Assembly (NCBI RefSeq): GCF_021869535.1 | Contig: NW_026262690.1 | Span: forward strand, 67,077,995 to 67,141,994 | Direction: 5' to 3' | DNA: 64,000 bases | DNA from: Mytilus californianus | Lineage: Eukaryota; Mollusca; Bivalvia; Mytilida; Mytilidae | Shown: positions 1 through 12,885 of the stretch, piece by piece | Layout: every line of letters starts with the position of its first letter | How positions within the stretch are numbered: position 1 is the stretch's first letter | Translations under genes and position numbers: made by a program | Notes under the pieces: model-generated | Told to the model about the DNA's origin: nothing | Databases searched by the model: none | The model's input: only the letters and a program-made list of their open reading frames with translations

Positions 1-2640
1 TTAATATTTCATAACATAATTGGCCGTTAACAACTTTTACTCTCAAAGACCCAATTAGCTGCTACCCAAAGTTCATTTGAATAGAAAAAGACTAAACCAA
101 ATAATGATAGAAATGTAAATGTTACAAAACAGCCTCGTCGTTCATTGGAAAGATAAATGACACGTGATATAAGGCTAATACGCAAAGACATTATATCTGT
201 CATTTAAACGAATAGTGTTCTTTCCGACAAACAATTATCTCATTGAATATAATACGTATTTATGCTTAAAAATTGGCTATTAAAACTATTATGAAAACGC
301 TGGTTTAATTCGCAACCATTTACCAGTGAACCTACGGATTCAGTTTTACATTATCATAAATTTGGTAATTTAAATTATAATGCAGTTGGCGCGCAACAAA
401 TAAACAGTCAGTGTCTGGAAATTATCCTCCATTTGGGAAATATAGCTTTACTTAAACAGGCAAATATAAATAATGGTCAATTTAGGTCTATGTTTGAAGG
501 GTAAATAGACGTCTCTCATAATAAATGGGAATGTCAACACCAAAGTAGCCTTACAGCAAACACCAGCTTCTGTATCTTGAAAACTTCTTTTTTATCACAA
601 ACTTGACAGTTGTTATGCGATAAAGAATACAATCAGATAATTCTATTTTAAAATTACGTAGACACCTTCGCTTATATCAGAATGATTCTTGAATAAATAA
701 CACAAATATTCATTTTTATTATCCTCCCAAGACTCTGTTTTACGTGAATCACGCTTTCCAGTTGTTTTTTTTAACTACGAACTCACATAAAAAAAGTTCT
801 TATAATTCAGCATCTCGTTTCCCATGCTTTTGCAATAAACAGATTAAAGGAACTTTGCAATACTTTTAGCACACTTTGCGGTTATCTTACTAAAATAACA
901 CTCTAAACAAAGGTGAGTATCTTAAACTACAATCTTAAACTACAATCTACTACCAATTTTCAACAATGAGTATGGGTTGCATTAACGTTCAAATCATCTA
1001 AATCGCAGAACCTAGGGTATGATTTAAACAATTTAAAATTCATACATAAATGATATGTTTTCTTTTGATAGACACCAATTATTTATTATATATCTAGGTC
1101 CCATGGTTGAATATAAGCATTTTTATGCGTGTACATAGTTTAAAAGCTTATCTGACAGAAAACGTTGTTGTTTCAAGATAATATTCACAAAAAAATAAGC
1201 AACAGGAAAATAATTGCATAATATTTTAAATAATTATCGCATTGAGCCTTCATTTTAGGAACTTACTTAAAGGCACATAAACTAACAAACACAAGATGCA
1301 AAAAAAAACGAGTGTAAATATCTCATTTCGTATGCAAGTTGTGTTATTGTTCGGATAAGTATTCAGAAATGAAATTTTATGTTTTTACATGACATCTGCA
1401 AATTCCAAACTGAAAATTTCGATAAGTAAGATTATGACGTATATCTATTTACATATTTCGATAGTGCATATCAGGTTGACTTCGTGTCAAATTAAAAAAA
1501 AATCAACAAGAGATCTTTTCTTTATATTGTATACCTATAAGGAATAGTGAGAGCTGATGACAATATGATATTATATCGTAACAGAATTCTGACATGCCAA
1601 TCATTTCCATAAATGTTCACAAAAAATCTTGGCATTCTAGTCAATGCATTTCAATGTTTTAGCCATAACTGTCGTGTTTATTTTTATTGTGTTCCCATAA
1701 GGTTTTTCTTTTCAGTTAAGTGCATGCTGTATAATATTCCTATTTCATGGGAAATCATATTTGTTTATAAAGTCACTTGAAATTATACATTTTGACATTT
1801 AATATCAGAAGTGCATTATATTTGGCAAATATTTCATAAAATTAACATAGGGTCCATAAAACTCGTATTAAAACATAAATCATTACATGCAAAATTTAAA
1901 GTTATCAAACAAATCCCTGAAATAATGACAATATTTCGCATCAAGTTCAAGAGAGCTTCCATTAATGATGCGTCCATTGAAGATCAGATACATTATCTTC
2001 CTAATGACTAAAAATCTGATATGAATTAATTCCTGACGGCGTAATTGAATGTAAAGTTACATTTAACAAATATAAAAGAATTAGGGTATTAATCAACTGA
2101 TCTAAGTAACGATATGACTAGTTATTACACTCACGCGACATGCATTCCGGTTTTGCTGTAAAACGTGAACAGGTTAGGGAATCAGAGTAGGAAAATAAAA
2201 CAGTAAATATTTGCAGCATTATGCATAAAAGCAAACTAACATGAGATAACAGTCATCCAGTTCATAAAAATTACACACAATTTCGGTCAATAAAGCCCGA
2301 CTTGATTCAAATATCACACGGGCGGGCGGGGGGTTTAACTTAACTTCCTAATATTGGGTATACGGGGATGTGCCAAAGATATGGATCATAATTTTGCGAG
2401 ATTTTATATAAAAATTACCCTCCTTTTTAATGACATCCTATATTAAAATGCATTTACGTTTGATAACTGTATATTGATTTGGGCAATGATCTACATATCA
2501 TATATAAATATGCTATTGAGAATCTTACATTATTAATGGTCAATTATTATATTAAATTAAATCAATTCATTTGAAAGTTCACCTTTCAAATAAGTTCCAA
2601 AATGAACCCCGGAAATTAGTCTCCTGATTTGATCTCCAGT
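1..2640. other. No gene seen
   Basis: AT-rich sequence without coding signal. The single 66-codon ORF at 1811-2011 has no recognisable composition or motif. Confidence 0.6.
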
Positions 2641-2681
2641 AACGCATGAGTCATATTTTATATATTGTATATATATATAAA

Positions 2682-3545
2682 ATTGAGAATGGAAATGGGA
2701 AATGTGTCAAAGAGACAACAACCCGACCAAAGAGCAGACAACAGCCGAAGGCCACAAATGGGTCTTCAACACAGCGAGAAAATCCAGCACCCGGAAGCGG
2801 GCTTCAGCTGGCCCCTTAACAAAATGTGTACTAGTTCAATGAAAATGGACGTCACACCAAATCCAAAACATATAAATGAACTAAAATTAAAAAAACATAC
2901 AAGACTAACAAAGGCCAGAGGCTTCTTACTTGGGACAGGCGCGAAAATGCGGCGGGGTTAAACATGTTTTGTGAGATCTCAACCCTCCCCCTATACCTCT
3001 AGCCAATGTAGAATAAACAAACACACAGTAATACGCACAGTAAAACTCAGTTTTGAAAGAAGTCCGAGTCCGATGTCAGAATAGGTAACAATAGAAACTA
3101 AGCAAAATGACAATGCTACATAAATTAACAAGGGACTACTAGCAGTTACTGACATGCCAGCTCCAGACTTCAATTTAACTGATTGAAAGGTTATGTCTTC
3201 ATCATATGAAAATTAAGCACAATTCCTCCCGTTAGGGGTTTAGTATCATACCATCATGCAATATATGAGAAGAACATAACCCGTATCATGCCAACAACTG
3301 GTTTTAGAATAAATGCGTTTATTTTCCGATGCAAAGACCCTATGAGTGAATCAATATTAATACCAAAATATGCCATCTTTAATGATCTGACAACTGTATC
3401 TTAACTATATCCCTTCTGAATAAGTCTGTTTAAAGGTTTGGTTAGCTTTTGAGGTGAATGTCGATATTTTTGTGTTTTGTATAGAATATTACCATAAAAG
3501 ATTGGATGTGAAATACCTAAACGTATAAGATGTCTGCATGTTGAT
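2682..3545 (-). mobile_element. Mussel retroelement tail, family A (5'-truncated copy)
   Basis: A well-known mussel dispersed repeat. The plus strand begins ATTGAGAATGGAAATGGGAA just after a TA-rich run (about 2655-2680), contains GTCAAAGAGACAACAACCCG and CTCAACCCTCCCCCTATACC, and continues to about 3545. Read on the minus strand it ends in an AT microsatellite, the usual look of a retroelement 3' end. The minus frame 2991-3173 (60 codons) belongs to this tail and I do not regard it as a gene. Confidence 0.7.
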
Positions 3546-3690
3546 TTATATTATTATATATATGTATAGGTCATTCTTTCTTAAATATTTATATAACTAT
3601 AGGTACTGAATTTCAGTGAATGTTATATTAAAATGGGTACGTTTTTGGAGGCAAAAATGGAACACCCCTACCATAAAAATATCGAAGTTA

Positions 3691-3713
3691 CCCCCCCCCC
3701 CCCCCCCCCCCCC
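3691..3713. repeat. Poly-C tract of 23
   Basis: Twenty-three uninterrupted C in an AT-rich setting; G-quadruplex-prone on the minus strand. Length may be affected by sequencing error. A 13-C run lies at 39634-39646. Confidence 0.9.
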
Positions 3714-3719
3714 GAAATA

Positions 3720-6700
3720 TCATCTAACACACTACCAAGAAATTACTTGTTTCTGTAATTATCGATAAACAATGGTAAAAATTAAAGATGTATCTAATGT
3801 CAAACCTGTAATAAGAGTTGACCATGGGGACTGGCCTTTCATGGAATACTCAACATTTAATGGAGTATATAGACATTTTTATGTTGTGTAAGATAGAAAA
3901 GTTAATAGAAAAGGTCAAACATTGTTGCTTTACATTCAACTACATAATTACCAAGGATACAGATATTCAAGAACTGAAGACCATAATAAAGCGTCGGGAT
4001 GATTTGCTTTACCTACAAATAATCGAATTCTAATTACCACTTACATCTTGAAAATATTATAAGAAGCGTTACCAACATTTTTTTTCTTGAAATTTGATAT
4101 GAATTGAAACTAAAGACAACTTTGAATATAAGGGCAAAGGCACGTAACTTTTGTTAAAAAATGTCATTCATTTTTATTTCGTTTTGGGCGAGAAAAAAAT
4201 ATCGGTCTCTTGAGAAGGCAATGACGTCTTTAGTTAACTAGTTGATTTTCGAATTTTAGGTTCGATGTGGTGGGATTAAACTAATTTGAAGGCGCCAGCC
4301 CTCCCCCTAACATGGGACAGTGGTGTAGCCTTATTTGATGATGTCACATTCGAGGAAATGACGGGATGTTTCGATACTGGCAACAACCATAAACGAAAGG
4401 TGATTTGTGGAAATATTTAGTACTGTCTTTGTATTTGTTCACAGTATTGTTCTCATAGTGTTGTGTGATGTTATAAATTCCTATTTGATAGTGATCGTGA
4501 CGATAATTCCATTACAACTGTAACTAACTTTACAGAAAATCTCATTAAAGATACCAGACTTGTGTCTACGATAGACGCGCATGTCGTCTTCATAAGACTT
4601 ATCAGGGGCGCTCGAATCAAAATAGTTGGAAGGCTAAATATAATTCGATGTTGAAGAGCACCTCAAATACAGATGAAGCATGAGCACTCTTAAATGTTAA
4701 GCAGAAGGCACAGGGATGATGTCAATTAGCATTAATATTAAAATTAAAGAATACCTCAAATACTAATAACATGTGTGTTTTCATCTATTCATCTTGATGA
4801 TAACTTAAAATTCAAAAATATTAAGAGTAAAATATCTAAACAAGGGAAAACAAAAACCCAAAGTTTCAATACAAATTGATTGATTGATTGATTGATTGAT
4901 TGATCGATTGTTTGATTGATTGATGCATAGCTAAGACGAGAACAAAAACATTGAATATTTGAGTATTTATCCATCCAGGGGCTTAGCTCTTTAAGTATGA
5001 AGGCATGTTACTAGAAAAATGTCTTGCTGTGACAAAAACATACGAACGCATTTTCGTCAATGTCTCTGCTGAAAAGAGTGCAGTTGTCAGTTCTCATTTA
5101 CAATCAATAATTGAAGACTTTTTGTTTTGTTTACAAAACCAGATGAAATAGTGCAAGTGATAAATATTTTATCACACCACGGAATAAATCAATACTTAAG
5201 ACGAATTAAACTGGGGTTCAAAATATGACTCGTGAAGCAGCATTTTAAATTTTACAAATAAGGCAACAAAGTTTATCAGTGTTACAATCTCCTAAAATCA
5301 TTAATCAGATACAAATCAAGGCACAAAAAATCTCATGAACTCCAACAGGAGCGAGACCGGATGTGTTGACAGGGTAGAGTCTTCTACTATGCATACATCA
5401 CCTTACATGCGATACCACACTCAGTCAGAATGTCACAATAGGGAATATGTCTAGAACACAATCGGTAAATTTACCAATCAGACTACTAAAACCTTATTTT
5501 AGATAAAAAAACTTGGTACAATAACATTCATGAAAATGTCCACTTTAGAAATGTTAAATTATTGTAGATCTGAAGATTATAGTGTATTTTCGGTTCTATT
5601 ACTTAATTCATTCGAAGCCAAAATGTAAGTGGACAACAGTCTAGATATGTTTTACTTTGGTCAATGTTGTGTAAGGAAACAGATCAATGAAGTGATGACG
5701 ATGGACGAAATATGGACTCGAAAAATTAGCTTAAATTATAACCATATCTTTGATTTGAAAATATCATTTACATATATAATTTTTTTTCACAGAAATGCGT
5801 TTTACCTCTTCTTGTCTAGGTAATGAAGCAGTCGATCTACAATAAAATATCAGAATCTGTACAGACTTTCTTAGGTTAAAACTACACAACTGCTCATTTT
5901 ATCCTCTTTCATTGGAGGTGTCTCATAGACAACCCTACCACATTGTCTATATTTCATTTCTTTTTCTCCAAAAATTAGACTAATGCTCAGTGTATCAGTT
6001 TAGAACCAAACTGTAAATGTAAATATGTCTCTAGACATTTTTCATATGTTTTACCAAAAATAAAACTTGCTATACTATGTTTAGGTATGTATTAAGGTTT
6101 TCAGAACTTTAATTTGGTTTACCGAGTCCATTATTCAGACCAAAAAAAAATTTGATATTAAACATCTTGTATCCAGAGCCCTTCTATTATTTCTTTTATT
6201 ATTTTTCAATTGTATCACAGAACTGCTTGTATTAAAAATATGTAGTTAGGGTTTTTGAAGTTTAAATTTAACTAATAAGGATCAATTTTTATTTTGCAAA
6301 GGTACATTTTATCTCGAAGAACTCCTGTTTCAAATTCGATTGCATATCTTTCATTGTAACATTAAACTGTTCTTTCCAATATGTGAGTGTGTAATAAGGT
6401 TGGTAAATTAAGCGTTTATCCTTACTAGAGGATACATTTTTTGAATGAAAAATACAAAATTAAAATTGAGGACCTCTCTAGTATTGTTATTTTTTTCCTT
6501 AAAACATTTCGATGCTAATAGAACTTTTAATTTCAGTGTGGAAAAAAGCAATAGTTATATAGCAAGCGTCAAGTTTATGAAAAACTTGGATAGTCGTAGT
6601 TTTTATTAAGTCTCCAAACATAAACTTCACAAACATATATAAACATGAAAATTAACAGTAAAATAACATTAGCTTTTAGCTTAATCAATTAAACATATAC

Positions 6701-9700
6701 AAGTGTCATGTAATAATGAAGAATTATTGTTTACATTAATACTATACATTATCAATATATATTATCTAAGATTGTATAACTCTTATAAGATACATGAAAT
6801 ATTAACGAAAGTATTAACAACTAACAGTTAAGTGTGAACACGGCCTAACTGTATCATAACATTTCTAGTTATCAATTGTTAATACTAAATTGGCAAAAGT
6901 CATACTTTTTTGGTGGGAGAATTGGATTAGTAATTAGTTTTAAGGGACATATACATTCTACAGCAGTCAAAAGTGGCTTGTAACCGTTTGTAAGGAATGC
7001 ATTTCCTTGAAATTTGTCCTGTGAGGAAAAGACCATGACTATATTTTTTTCAATCGATAAATTGTTACTAACAATGCTTTGATTTCGCTTTCAATTTCTT
7101 TTCCTATTAACTTATAAATCGTCAGAATTCATATGAAGAAAACTTCAATATAATCATCACAACTGTAAATTATTCATTTAATTTTGTATAATATTGTCAC
7201 ACTTGAATATTCCATTAAACCCAATCAGTAGTTTATGTTTACAAAGCCAATTCAAGAAACAGCTGATATTAGTGTTATAGTTATCCTAACCGGTTGATAG
7301 ATACTATGATATTAGCATAGAAGTCATAATGACCATCAATATTTAATGAAATATACGAAAATATTACTTGTTTAAGAATTTGTTGCGTGTAATGAATTAA
7401 TAAACAACGTCTTTTCCAGATTACTATAAAGCAAAAGTCGAATTACATCATATTAAGAAATAGATAGGGCTTAAAAAAGATAAAAAGGAGATAATGTTGA
7501 GTACTTTTTGCGTATTAATTGCATGAGTTCAAAAGACCTGCAATGGATATTTGAGCAAGGAAGGGTATATATGTAAAATCGAAAAGTAAAGTTTTACTTG
7601 AACATGAAATGAATAAAAAACAACTAAAATTATAATACGAATACAAAAGCATAATATCAACGCAAAGGGGTTCGCTCCGTTTAGAGTTCCTGCGCTTTTC
7701 TCGGTTTGTATATTCCACATGAAGTTATGAAGTTTACGAGTTAAGAACATCGGTCAACTAAGGCTGCCTCTTATCAATGTGACTAGTATGAACACAAGAT
7801 GGCTTAATTTTACTTGGTACGTGATCATTCTAACGAACCGGAAACGAAATGTTTTATGTTGAACTTTTTAGTATTTTGTGAATAAAAGGAAATGTTAAAT
7901 ATACATCAATGAGACAATAACCCAAACAAGACAGCCAACCAAAACCAAAGAAGGAAACCAGGAGAATATCTTATAAAGGATGTTAATTTACCACACTACA
8001 AACATTTTAGTGTATTTAGAATGTAGTGTAGTTGTACATTCTTGTTCCTGTAGTGCACTCTTGTTCTTCTTCAAAATGTAACAATATCAAGACTTTTATA
8101 TTAAAGTTCAGCAGCTAATTTTGATCTAACAAATAAATTGCAAGAAATATAACTGATCTGTCCCGTGAAATCATTATTATCTGCTAATTACGGTCAATCT
8201 AATTCATAAAAATTTCTACTTTTAAAGAAGTTATGAGGACAACAATTCTAAATAACTACTTCCAATGGCTGCGATATCGACTTAAAATGTGTAACAAAAA
8301 GCTTGAATGAATAAAAAAAAATTGTTTAGTTTATAAAATAGTTACATAAAAATTGCAAAAAATATATCCGGAAAACCAGATACAAAGTATCTAATTATCT
8401 TACCGTTGACTGCATGTTTCTCTCATTACTTCCTTATAATCTGTATCATAAATTTGATGCTTACAATTAATTTCGATTGCTAGTAGTAAGAGGATTTGCA
8501 TTTTCATGTTTAAATAATGTGATTCTTCAGGGATAGTATTACCTTGAAGCCAAGGAATTTCATATTCAAGCATAAACATGGTCGCAATATGAAAACAAGA
8601 TTGTTCTTGGTGAAACGTAAAGCGGTGATGTGTTCAAAATTATGAAAAAATACTTCGGTATGCTTTACTGGGGTTACGACGGTTAAAAGAAAATAAACAA
8701 AATATCTCTTCATATAATTCAAACGTAGCCACTACTCACAGACCAAAATATGCACTTAGAATATTGTAAGAATTGTGTAATAAAGCAAACAGTTTCAAAG
8801 ATGCATTAACACCATTTTTCTTTATTTTTTCTTTGTTTTAATCTTAAATGTATAGGTCAGTATTTGAGATCGGTGTTAACAAGAACATCACTATTTATTC
8901 TCGTCAATGGACATATAATTAAATACCATAATGATAGTGAAACAAGATTATACAACAGTTTTGGGTGTGTAATGAAAATACATCTGCAGTAATGGAATTC
9001 TACTGCAATATTTACGATTCATTTAACACTAAAACTCTTTTTGCATCGTACAAAAGAGACACGTGCTTTAGTATTTCCGATTCATTTCATATCGTATTTT
9101 ATTTGACGATGATAAAGAACGGCATAAGACAATGAATCAAAATAAGATATCTTGTACTTGAAATTATGTTTCTGTTGTAATTTACTAATATTGTAGACAA
9201 ACAAAATTTTTCGAGTCAATCTTTCATTCAAAATGCTGCATTTTTAAGATTTGGAAGTTTGGAAATGTGAAATCTCCGCATATGGAATTTTGAATAAAAA
9301 AGTATTGAGATTAGAATTATCTTTCCACACTTTCAAATGAACATTTAGGCAACGAAACAAGCATAGAAAAATTAAGAACATATGAAACATCTAATACTGT
9401 GAATGAATGAAATAAATCATACGATGTGGGTAGTTATCTATCGTTGAAGACCTTTGATTGTTTGTTTTTCGTTACCTTCTGTTTTTAGGTAGCTGTCTCG
9501 TTTATCTTTATCCCAATAGTGTATTTCCATGATACCGATGACAATATATCTCTTCAACTCTTTATCTACGGATAGACTTGACAGGTAAAGAACTTTGAGC
9601 TTGATTGCAGTGACTTTAAGTTTGTTTGTACCTGTATTTATTTTTTATTCATCGGTTATATTGTTATTATGTAAATTGAAAGATTTTTTGGTTAATTGAT

Positions 9701-9880
9701 CCTGTTGTGAAAAATATTCTTGGAAAACAATCGCTTCCTCTTTTCTTTAAAAATAAGATAATTTTTCCAGATAGTTGGTTGCATGATTTTGATGTTTGGA
9801 TAAGTACAAAATAAATCGATAAATATATTTCTGTCAAAAATCCTTCTTCTTTCATCGGCAATATATTGTTTATGAATTTT
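3720..9880. other. No gene seen; repeat fragments only
   Basis: AT-rich. It contains the (ATTG)n microsatellite, a family G fragment at 4555-4640, and a repeat with AGGAGCGAGACCGGATGTG (5345-5500) whose diverged relative lies at 28500-28620. A short retroelement-tail-like piece lies at 7885-7960 (ATACATCAATGAGACAATAA). None of the short ORFs (3818, 5629, 7515, 7529, 8510 and 9667) shows a family or exon borders. Confidence 0.55.
4876..4925. repeat. (ATTG)n microsatellite
   Basis: About a dozen GATT/ATTG units with one GATCGATTGTTT interruption. The 61-codon minus ORF over it is low-complexity artefact. Confidence 0.95.
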
Positions 9881-9886
9881 TTTTAA

Positions 9887-10278
9887 GGATGTTCGCTACT
9901 CTGTTTCAAAATAACAAGACTTTTAAAAGACTGATATAAATTGATAGTGTACAAATAAAGAAACTAAAAAAAGCAGAAAAAAATGAAGGGTCCGTGTGCT
10001 TGTTTTCGAGATATAAGCCATTGAAAATTTTGCGGGAAATAATTATCTCTAGATTTTTCATACATTTATCATTGGCACCTTTTTTCTTTCAAAAACGATG
10101 AAAAAATAACAAGGATTTTATAAGATTTTCAAAGATGACATTTTAAACTATATGTAATCAAATTATGGAAAGAAAAGTAGGGGTTAATGGGCAAATTTTT
10201 TTAATGGCACTTCATGGGTAAAACCAGAGGATTCCGAACATCTGACAAAAATTCAAAAACCCAGAGGAGCGAACATCC
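9887..10278. mobile_element. MITE with TTAA target-site duplication
   Basis: The ends are GGATGTTCGCT (left) and AGCGAACATCC (right), perfect inverted repeats, followed inward by CTCTG-like sequence on both sides. TTAA flanks both ends (9883-9886 and 10279-10282). At 392 bp it has no coding capacity. TTAA duplication is typical of piggyBac and Kolobok transposases. It is a common mussel repeat. Confidence 0.85.
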
Positions 10279-10359
10279 TTAATCTATATTGATAGAAACT
10301 ATACTGAATTTACCATACACAAAGTATGAATAAAGTTGATTTTCGTTTGTTCATGACCG

Positions 10360-10920
10360 TTAAGCGAGTTGTATGAAGGGCTCTTCTGTCATTATATACT
10401 TGTTGAGACGTTCGCTAGAGAAATGTGTTACAGTTTGTTTGCCATCCCAAGAGCAACGCGTTACCGTTGGTTCGCGTACCCTAGAGCAACAAGTTGATGT
10501 TGGATTGAGTACCATAGTGAAAGGCGTACCAGTTTTTGACGTTGCCTATAATAACGCGTTACAGTTCCTTCGCGTGTCTATATTTTTTATTTTGTCATAG
10601 GGGTGAAAGGTTTTGGTATGATACATGTTACCTATAAGTATCTGCTAAGCGTCAACGCGTTACTCTTTGATATGTGAACTAGCTGTTATGCGTTTCTCTA
10701 GCGTACGCTAACTAACTCTTACGCGTTGACCTGGGGTACGGGAACCAACATCAATCTAGGGTACGCAAACAAACTGCAATGCATTTCTATAGCGGACGTG
10801 TAAAAAGTTGTATTTTGACCTGAACGGCCCTTCATACTACAGCAACTCGTTGCTCCAGGTTACGCGAACATTATGAACGCGTTTCTCTAGTGAACGTGTA
10901 AAAAGTTGCATTGAGACCCG
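10360..10920. repeat. Foldback block rich in ACGCGT
   Basis: The arms 10407-10500 (GTTACAGTTTGTTTG, GCGTACCCTAGAG) and 10721-10805 (GGGTACGCAAACAAACTGCA) are imperfect inverted repeats. A second right-arm copy lies at 10844-10920 (GTGTAAAAAGTTGCATT vs GTGTAAAAAGTTGTATT). Outer pieces GTATGAAGGGC (about 10370) and GGCCCTTCATAC (about 10825) are also inverted. ACGCGT occurs five times (10456, 10554, 10655, 10721, 10877). The 75-codon ORF 10373-10600 runs through the left arm and is not a gene. Confidence 0.75.
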
Positions 10921-12289
10921 GAGTTTAACTCATCATAATTTTACTCGACTTCAATCAAATAAAATCCCAAAACATGTATTTTTCTTCCTTTAGAAAACCA
11001 CACAAGAACATACTCAAGATTAATTTTCATTTGCCTGAAACGCTCCAATATTTGATGCATCTATACCATACAGACGCCTCGTTTCCTGTTATTCATATAT
11101 ATCCGTATGTTTGTTTTTCCACAGTAGAAAAGTACTAAAGCTCTGGCGAAAGAAAGGCCAAAGAATATCAAACGCATAGTTGGATCCACAAATCGAAGGA
11201 AAAATAGACAAAATCAAAATGAAATGAGAATAAAGAGCATGAAATCCAAAAGGAACAAGACCAACTTATAGCCTTCTGCTATGAGAAGCGTCATCGACTG
11301 TGTGGATCCAAAAATAAATCCAGTTTAGGTCAAATTTAGGACGCACTCAAAAGTTGGACAGTGTGCTATAGAAGTATCGATTATCTATTTCTCCTTATAA
11401 GGTTATGGGTTAGACTAAAAAATTCAATAGTTGAGTAAATCAAGCATTCTTTCTTCAGCATTTTTCTTACCCGTTATATTATTGTGCTTTTGTTTGTTTT
11501 TTGTTTTTTAAATTAAGTTTTGTGTTTTAGTATAGGCTCATAACTTTATTCGAAAACAAAAGCATTAAGGAGGATATGTGCGTCATAACATACATAGCCA
11601 TCACACTGTTGTACGCAGTTCCATGATCAATGTTTGTCCAAAATTCAAAGCTTTACAAACCACCTAGACTTAACCAACAAATAAAGTAAGGCAATGAAAT
11701 ATTCAAGTCAAAATTAAATGTGGTAATGTTGACATTATCGATATAAAGATTCCATTGATACGAAATTTTATGAAGATATTTTCATCCTTAGATTACCACG
11801 AATTTAAGCCAAGACTTACGTAAATGCTATTCCATTTTTTTTTTGTTGAAAAAAATTGATGAAAATTATTAAGAACTGCTCTTAATTTTCACCACATAAT
11901 CATATATTTGATATTGATCAAGTAATGCCTTGTAGTCTTACATTATGTCTATATATTGTCAAGACATACGACACGATCACTTTATTCCTAACAAGTAAAT
12001 GATAACAACAATTGCAATATAGAAAAGTAATTCAATAATCCTCTTGAAAGCGAAAACGTTTTGCTTTGAAAACAGAAGTTGTTCTGTAATTTTCAGGGTA
12101 ATTTGAACATCTTGAGCATATAAATTGATTTGCAACTTTCGAGTATTAGTTTTTAGTATAATTGTAACTCTTTCCCAAAAAGAGAGGAGAAAAAGATTGT
12201 GTGAACGTGTATTTTACTTCTAACTGATTTATAACAAACCTTTCTCTAAAATTGGCCGCATCTAAATTTTGAAATTATAAAGAAACTAA

Positions 12290-12490
12290 GGTTTCAACTC
12301 CATCAGGCAAAGTTGGCCTTAGATAGATTTGGCTATTTTTTAGATTCTTTTTAGTTATATAGCACTTCAACTGTTTCGGCTCTTATACATCCTTGGCTTT
12401 CAAATATTCGGCTTTGAGCGTTCTTGATGAAGGTAAATCCAGAAAATCGCTTCGGACGCATGAAATTTATAACGTGTTGTTTTCATTTTT
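12290..12490 (+). repeat. Mussel dispersed repeat, family F
   Basis: Contains CATCAGGCAAAGTTGGCCTT, GCTTTCAAATATTCGGCTTT, TTGATGAAGGTAAATCCAGA and CGCTTCGGACGCATGAAATT. The same ending (AAGCGCTTCGAATGCACGAA) follows the 49-bp array at 36256, and diverged forms lie at 37640-37760 and 38017-38137. Confidence 0.65.
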
Positions 12491-12795
12491 TTTTCATTAA
12501 CACAGGATATCAAACAATAGCATCATTAAATTACGACAGATATGGTTACTGGCTTTAATGATTAGAAAACTAAGCAATCAAGCAACCCAAGTCCGTACTT
12601 CGCTTCCACAAGGAAAAGACCGGAAATTATCAATTTGTTGTGGTAGCCTATATTGTACCTTATGTAGGACGGGGTCAGGTGATAGTTAGTATCGAATGAA
12701 ATGAAGAGTTTTATTATACAGAATGAAATGAACATGTACAGAATCAAATTGGAAAGCCTCAATATACGACTTTAAATTTAGTCGTGGCTAAAAAG

Positions 12796-12885
12796 TAAAA
12801 AGTGATACTTAAAGAACGCCCATTTCACACAACTAAAAAATAAAAAGTGATACTTAAAGAACGCCCATTTCACACAGCTAAAAAA
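12796..12885. repeat. 45-bp tandem duplication
   Basis: TAAAAAGTGATACTTAAAGA followed by ACGCCCATTTCACACA occurs at 12796 and 12841 with one difference (AACTAAA/AGCTAAA). Confidence 0.95.

Noticed and set aside
10373-10600. 75-codon plus ORF
   Set aside because: It runs along one arm of the foldback block; the other arms are not open in the matching frame.
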